Positions 6,276-9,051 of a DNA stretch of 9,051 bases are shown here, one piece after another; within the stretch, counting starts at the first letter, position 1, and every line of letters starts with the position of its first letter. Source of the stretch: an uncultured Sutterella sp. (lineage in GTDB: Bacteria > Pseudomonadota > Gammaproteobacteria > Burkholderiales > Burkholderiaceae_F). The position numbers and the translations under genes were made by a program. The notes under the pieces were generated by a model. That model ran no database searches and was not told where the DNA came from. It saw only the letters and a program-made list of their open reading frames with translations. The DNA lies in the NCBI GenBank assembly GCA_900553105.1, contig USCE01000040.1, positions 1 through 9,051 on the forward strand, written 5' to 3'.

Positions 6276-7330
6276 TACAGGGCCTTACTGATTTTAGTGG
6301 CAAGATTTTTGAATACGGGACTGGCGACTAATTTCGTCTTTCCCCGGCCTCTGAAAAGTTCACGCACGGCCATCGCCTGCATGTCTGAAGGCACGCGACC
6401 AATATAGGTGAGCGCGGCATCGGCTGCGGTTTGCGAACAAGTGTCTGAGGCGATTAAATCAACAAGCTTCATGACGGTGGCCCAGCGGACACTTAACTCC
6501 TGCGGCACCGGATAGGTTTTGGGATTGGCCAGAAGATCATTGAAATTGGGCAGATTCAAATACATCTTTCGGAAAGCGCAATACGCTGCCGCCGCGCCTT
6601 CTCCCACATCGCCCGCCACGACTTCCTGAAATAAGCGTTCTTTGGCTTTGCCGCTGCCTTCAAACTCCGGAATTAAACTCACTGAAGCCCAGGAGCGGGG
6701 AGTGGGATTGGTTTTACGCGTGGGGTCGAAGTCAGATAAGAGTTTGGGCTGAAACTGCAAAAACTTAATGAGTACTTCATCGATTTTGTTCTCTCTGGCC
6801 CAGACGATCCAATCGTCAAGGTTCTCGTCAAAGGGCAGACAGCGCAGGCGATTGCCGAGCTTAGTGGACATGCGACTTGCGCCGGACTTGTCTTCGACAC
6901 GATTGCCCGTGGCGATGATAAAAAGCTTATCGCTTAATTTCACCGATCCGGCCCAGCGATCCAGAATGATGCGGCACATTGGGTTTTGCATGGACATGGG
7001 CGCGTCCGTGAGCTCTTCAATGATGAGCGCGCAATAGCCGACTCCTTCTCTGAGGTTATAGAACTCCTCGGGGGGAAGCCACACATTGTGCGTGCCCGAT
7101 TTGTGCTTAAAAGGGATGCCCAGGACGTCCACAGGATCGCGAAGCGAAGGATTGAATTCAATGATCTGTTGATCGGCAATGTTGAATTGCTTTTTAAGTT
7201 CGGCCACGATCTCTCGAGCACAGGCGGATTTGCCGCCGCCGGGCTTGCCTTCGATGAAGGGGACAATGCGATTGCCGCCCGGGACCATAAATTGGGCCAA
7301 AATGGTTTGCTTTAAGTCGGAAAATTTCAT
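6275..7330 (-). CDS. MoxR-family AAA+ ATPase
   Basis: A 351-aa AAA+ ATPase of the MoxR/AAA_5 group, expected to form a ring and use ATP to remodel a target with its VWA partner. Motifs: Walker A GKPGGGKSA (28-36), DPVDVLGIP (65-73), Walker B LIIEELTDAP (102-111), sensor 1 IIATGN (138-143), a probable arginine finger in LGNRLRCL (Arg161) and sensor 2 in PTPRSW (Arg212). Walker B reads Glu-Glu where Asp-Glu is usual; Glu106 keeps the catalytic position. The C-terminal 130 residues form a helical lid of no known domain. GGAG at the end of the upstream gene lies 8 nt before ATG, and the gap to that gene is 2 nt. The VWA gene overlaps the stop by one base. Confidence 0.92.
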   Translation of the reverse strand: MKFSDLKQTILAQFMVPGGNRIVPFIEGKPGGGKSACAREIVAELKKQFNIADQQIIEFNPSLRDPVDVLGIPFKHKSGTHNVWLPPEEFYNLREGVGYCALIIEELTDAPMSMQNPMCRIILDRWAGSVKLSDKLFIIATGNRVEDKSGASRMSTKLGNRLRCLPFDENLDDWIVWARENKIDEVLIKFLQFQPKLLSDFDPTRKTNPTPRSWASVSLIPEFEGSGKAKERLFQEVVAGDVGEGAAAAYCAFRKMYLNLPNFNDLLANPKTYPVPQELSVRWATVMKLVDLIASDTCSQTAADAALTYIGRVPSDMQAMAVRELFRGRGKTKLVASPVFKNLATKISKAL

Positions 7331-7332
7331 TT

Positions 7333-8490
7333 TTATTTCTCCGGATGGTTAATTTGTGCGAGGTGGTCAATTTCGGGCATCGGGCAATATCGGTTGCCTG
7401 AAATTTGGCGTTGCCCTTGAAATTCCGGCGCTTTGGAGGCGCAGGCGAGGATGAGGCCTGCGGGATTGACCTCCAAGTTGGCGTGTCGCCCATTGCTCCT
7501 TGCTTCAATCGTTTCTAAAACAGACGGCAGAGGCTCTTTTTCAACTAAGAGTTGCTCAAGGATGGGGGTACGAAAATCAGGAGCTTTATTCTCATGCTCA
7601 AGTTCCGCCAATAGCTTTAAAACATCTTCCAAGTCCGAGCATGTCATCGTCGGATCTTGGGAGACTGACAGTTTCGTGAGGACTTCATCCAAAGTTTTCT
7701 GATCGCGATCCTGCACCTGATTTTGGGGAAGGAAATACCACATGTCGTTTTCAGAAAGATAGTAAGTCTGACCGGGCTCAAACATGAACCAACGCCAGCG
7801 TTGTCGAGGCAGCAGCCAACCGTGTTCAACCAACCCTTGAGCATTGACTCTGCGGACACAGTTGCCCATGAATTTTTTTTGACTGCTTGACGTGATCACC
7901 TTAATGAAAAGCTCTCGATCGGTCGTGACACGGACATGTTTGGTATCGATGGTGACCGGCAACTTGGCTTCGCGAATAGGCTCGGATTGCAGCCCTTGGG
8001 TTAAAAATCGTCCGGACCAAAGACTGTTGATGATGTACAACGGTCTGTTTTTAGAAGATCGCTCAGAGACGCGTTCCTGTTCTTCCTTTGTTAAGGAGTG
8101 CGCCAGCGGATGATTGTCACTTTGTGGGTTATTGAGCGCACGAGCAAGATTGGCCTCTCCGCTGTAGAGGCCAAAGAGCCTTTTAATAGCCGCCCGCAGG
8201 TATTCACTGCGATTTTCATCTTCGGGGGCGCCAAAGAAAAAGCTCCCCCATTCGGCAATCAGCGCAAGCATGAAGCGAGCCGATAAAAGGCTCACGGAAT
8301 GATGAATTTCGATGAAGCCGTTAAAAGCTGATGAGTAATACGGACGATTTCTTAATTCAGAAAACGGTAATAAAAGCTGCACCGAAAGGTCACTTTTAAT
8401 GTAAGCCACGGGGTAGCCGTCATAGCGGATAAATCCCTCTTCTTTAAGACACTCGGGAAACAGCGCTTTGGTTTTAATGCAGTCGGTCAT
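7333..8490 (-). CDS. Unrecognised 385-aa protein, paralogue of the upstream truncated gene
   Basis: I do not recognise this protein. It has no signal peptide, clear membrane span or catalytic motif. Residues about 60-95 are hydrophobic and aromatic (FMLALIAEWGSFFFG) but look like a buried helix. Residues 230-260 are Trp/Tyr-rich (RWRWFMFEPGQTYYL). The C-terminal region (about 265-375) is homologous to the truncated gene upstream: LLVEKEPLPSVLETIEARSN then GRH here against LFVKETALTEVIENIEASSE then GRH there, with 21 of 46 identities by eye. The gene lies 2 nt before the MoxR gene, so it belongs to the same operon and may be a substrate or adaptor of the ATPase. No good ribosome binding site precedes the ATG at 8490. 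A run of eight A residues (7880-7873) lies within codons 204-206. Confidence 0.85.
   Translation of the reverse strand: MTDCIKTKALFPECLKEEGFIRYDGYPVAYIKSDLSVQLLLPFSELRNRPYYSSAFNGFIEIHHSVSLLSARFMLALIAEWGSFFFGAPEDENRSEYLRAAIKRLFGLYSGEANLARALNNPQSDNHPLAHSLTKEEQERVSERSSKNRPLYIINSLWSGRFLTQGLQSEPIREAKLPVTIDTKHVRVTTDRELFIKVITSSSQKKFMGNCVRRVNAQGLVEHGWLLPRQRWRWFMFEPGQTYYLSENDMWYFLPQNQVQDRDQKTLDEVLTKLSVSQDPTMTCSDLEDVLKLLAELEHENKAPDFRTPILEQLLVEKEPLPSVLETIEARSNGRHANLEVNPAGLILACASKAPEFQGQRQISGNRYCPMPEIDHLAQINHPEK
7366..7551 (-). repeat. Duplicated C-terminal coding segment (copy 2)
   Basis: Partner of the 8579-8761 segment. It encodes LLVEKEPLPSVLETIEARSN to PMPEID. The best-kept positions are V-E-IEA-S-GRH, then V-P, then AC, then A-EF-G and a terminal Arg-Tyr. 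Confidence 0.7.
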
Positions 8491-8551
8491 TCGTTTCAGG
8501 CTTGATTTCTACTTTTTTTCTTAATGAAACAATAGCGTTTAAATATTCAAT
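8491..8551 (-). promoter_or_regulatory. 61-bp gap with weak promoter-like sequence
   Basis: This is the only sizeable gap in the minus-strand operon. On the minus strand TTGAAT (8550-8545), a 17-bp spacer and TCATTA (8527-8522) resemble a pair upstream of the unknown-protein/sirtuin unit, but the -10 match to consensus is poor. No hairpin with a T run is visible, so read-through from the upstream gene is likely. Confidence 0.2.
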
Positions 8552-9002
8552 TTATGACGCATGAAGACTGTAGGGACAAGCTTCTTCGGGGTAGTAGCGC
8601 CGCAAAGGATGACCGGGTTTGGCGCCCGTAAATTCAATGGCTCTGTCAAGACAGGCCTGACGCAGTAGCTCCGGTTTAACATTCCCTTTGGTGTGCCGTC
8701 CCTCGGAAGAAGCTTCGATATTTTCAATCACTTCTGTCAGCGCCGTTTCTTTCACAAAAAGCTCATTAAAAGTGTGTTGATAGCGGCTAATCGCGTGCCG
8801 AGGATCTTCAAGCGCGATCATCACTAAAGCGACTTCCTCAAGTCCGTAAGCGTCAAGCTTTCGATCCTTGGACCAAGCGACAGCGTCAAGCCTTTGATCG
8901 ACGTCTCGGGTTTTAATCTTCGGGGCATCGGCGACCGAGAGGCGCTTGGCCAATTCATAATCAACGAGATAGTGTCGGAATTGGCTTGTGAACATGTCAT
9001 GC
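8552..9002 (-). CDS. Unrecognised protein, 3' part only, paralogue of the 385-aa protein
   Basis: The last 149 codons of a gene whose 5' end is cut off by the sequencing adapter. Genomic coding begins at about 9001 (His-Asp-Met-Phe). Any methionine and residues read further upstream (MGSEMCIRDR) are translated adapter and must be discarded. The visible part aligns with the C-terminus of the 385-aa protein: GLEEVALVMIALEDPRHA against DLEDVLKLLAELEHENKA, then the shared LxV-IEA-S-GRH block, then an A-EF-G stretch and a terminal R-Y motif. The N-terminal 30 residues show no clear match. Function unknown. It lies 61 bp upstream of its paralogue on the same strand and probably starts, or is an early gene of, the MoxR-VWA operon. 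Confidence 0.85.
8579..8761 (-). repeat. Duplicated C-terminal coding segment (copy 1)
   Basis: This segment encodes the most conserved part of the paralogous C-terminal domain, from LFVKETALTEV to YYPEEA. Its partner copy is at 7366-7551. Similarity is at protein level only, so the duplication is old rather than a recent DNA repeat. Confidence 0.7.
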
Positions 9003-9051
9003 CTGTCTCTTATACACATCTCCGAGCCCACGAGACCGGAGCCTATCTCGT
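9003..9051 (-). other. Nextera i7 sequencing adapter (artefact)
   Basis: Exact reverse complement of bases 2-50. The Tn5 mosaic end CTGTCTCTTATACACATCT starts at 9003, followed by the rest of the read-2 adapter to 9036, the index complement CGGAGCCT (9037-9044) and the start of P7. It is not genomic and interrupts the gene at 8552-9002. Confidence 0.98.

Noticed and set aside
8539..8727. 62-codon - strand frame as a separate small gene
   Set aside because: It lies out of frame over the 3' end of the truncated paralogue, whose frame is supported by homology to the 385-aa protein.
51..9002. CRISPR arrays, tRNA or rRNA genes, insertion sequences
   Set aside because: None seen: no spaced repeat series, no cloverleaf-like sequence and no transposase fragments.
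1..9051. Perfect terminal inverted repeats as transposon, phage or linear plasmid ends
   Set aside because: The repeats are Nextera adapter with an i7 index and Tn5 mosaic end, and no transposase or replication gene is present.

Overview
The window is an assembled bacterial contig of about 8.95 kb (51-9002), capped at both ends by untrimmed Illumina Nextera (Tn5) adapter sequence (1-50 and 9003-9051). The adapters form a perfect 49-bp terminal inverted repeat that is not biological. The genes are densely packed and often overlapping, with Shine-Dalgarno sites and balanced base composition. The aldo/keto reductase resembles E. coli YajO and the toxin resembles P1 Doc, so a Gram-negative proteobacterium is the best guess. 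A gut-type Burkholderiales/Sutterella relative is only a hunch.

Left part (51-1689): the acidic C-terminal tail of a truncated gene is followed by a small SF0329-like protein, both on the + strand. They converge, with a 2-bp gap, on a YajO-like aldo/keto reductase on the - strand.

Middle (1779-4474): a divergent locus. On the - strand is an ADP-ribosylglycohydrolase (DraG/ARH fold) with all metal-site motifs. On the + strand is a two-gene unit: an unrecognised 321-aa protein and, 10 bp later, a zinc-binding sirtuin (Sir2 family) with an intact catalytic core. An NAD-consuming enzyme and an ADP-ribose-removing enzyme share a 130-bp intergenic region carrying possible operator repeats, which suggests a small ADP-ribose/acyl modification module. 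A hairpin terminator near 4517-4554 closes the unit.

Right part (4562-9002, all - strand): an operon read right to left. It starts with a 5'-truncated gene and a full 385-aa gene that are paralogues in their C-terminal region. Next come a MoxR-like AAA+ ATPase and a protein with an HExxH metallopeptidase-like domain plus a von Willebrand factor A domain. It ends with an unlisted 40-aa ORF overlapping a Doc toxin gene (Fic fold) by ATGA. From the 385-aa gene onward, gaps are 2 nt or less. MoxR-VWA pairs generally work as ATP-driven remodelling or metal-insertion chaperones. The paralogous pair may supply targets or adaptors. The toxin with its presumed mini-antitoxin appears to lie on the same transcript. 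This operon is the most interesting system in the window, and its 5' end is missing.
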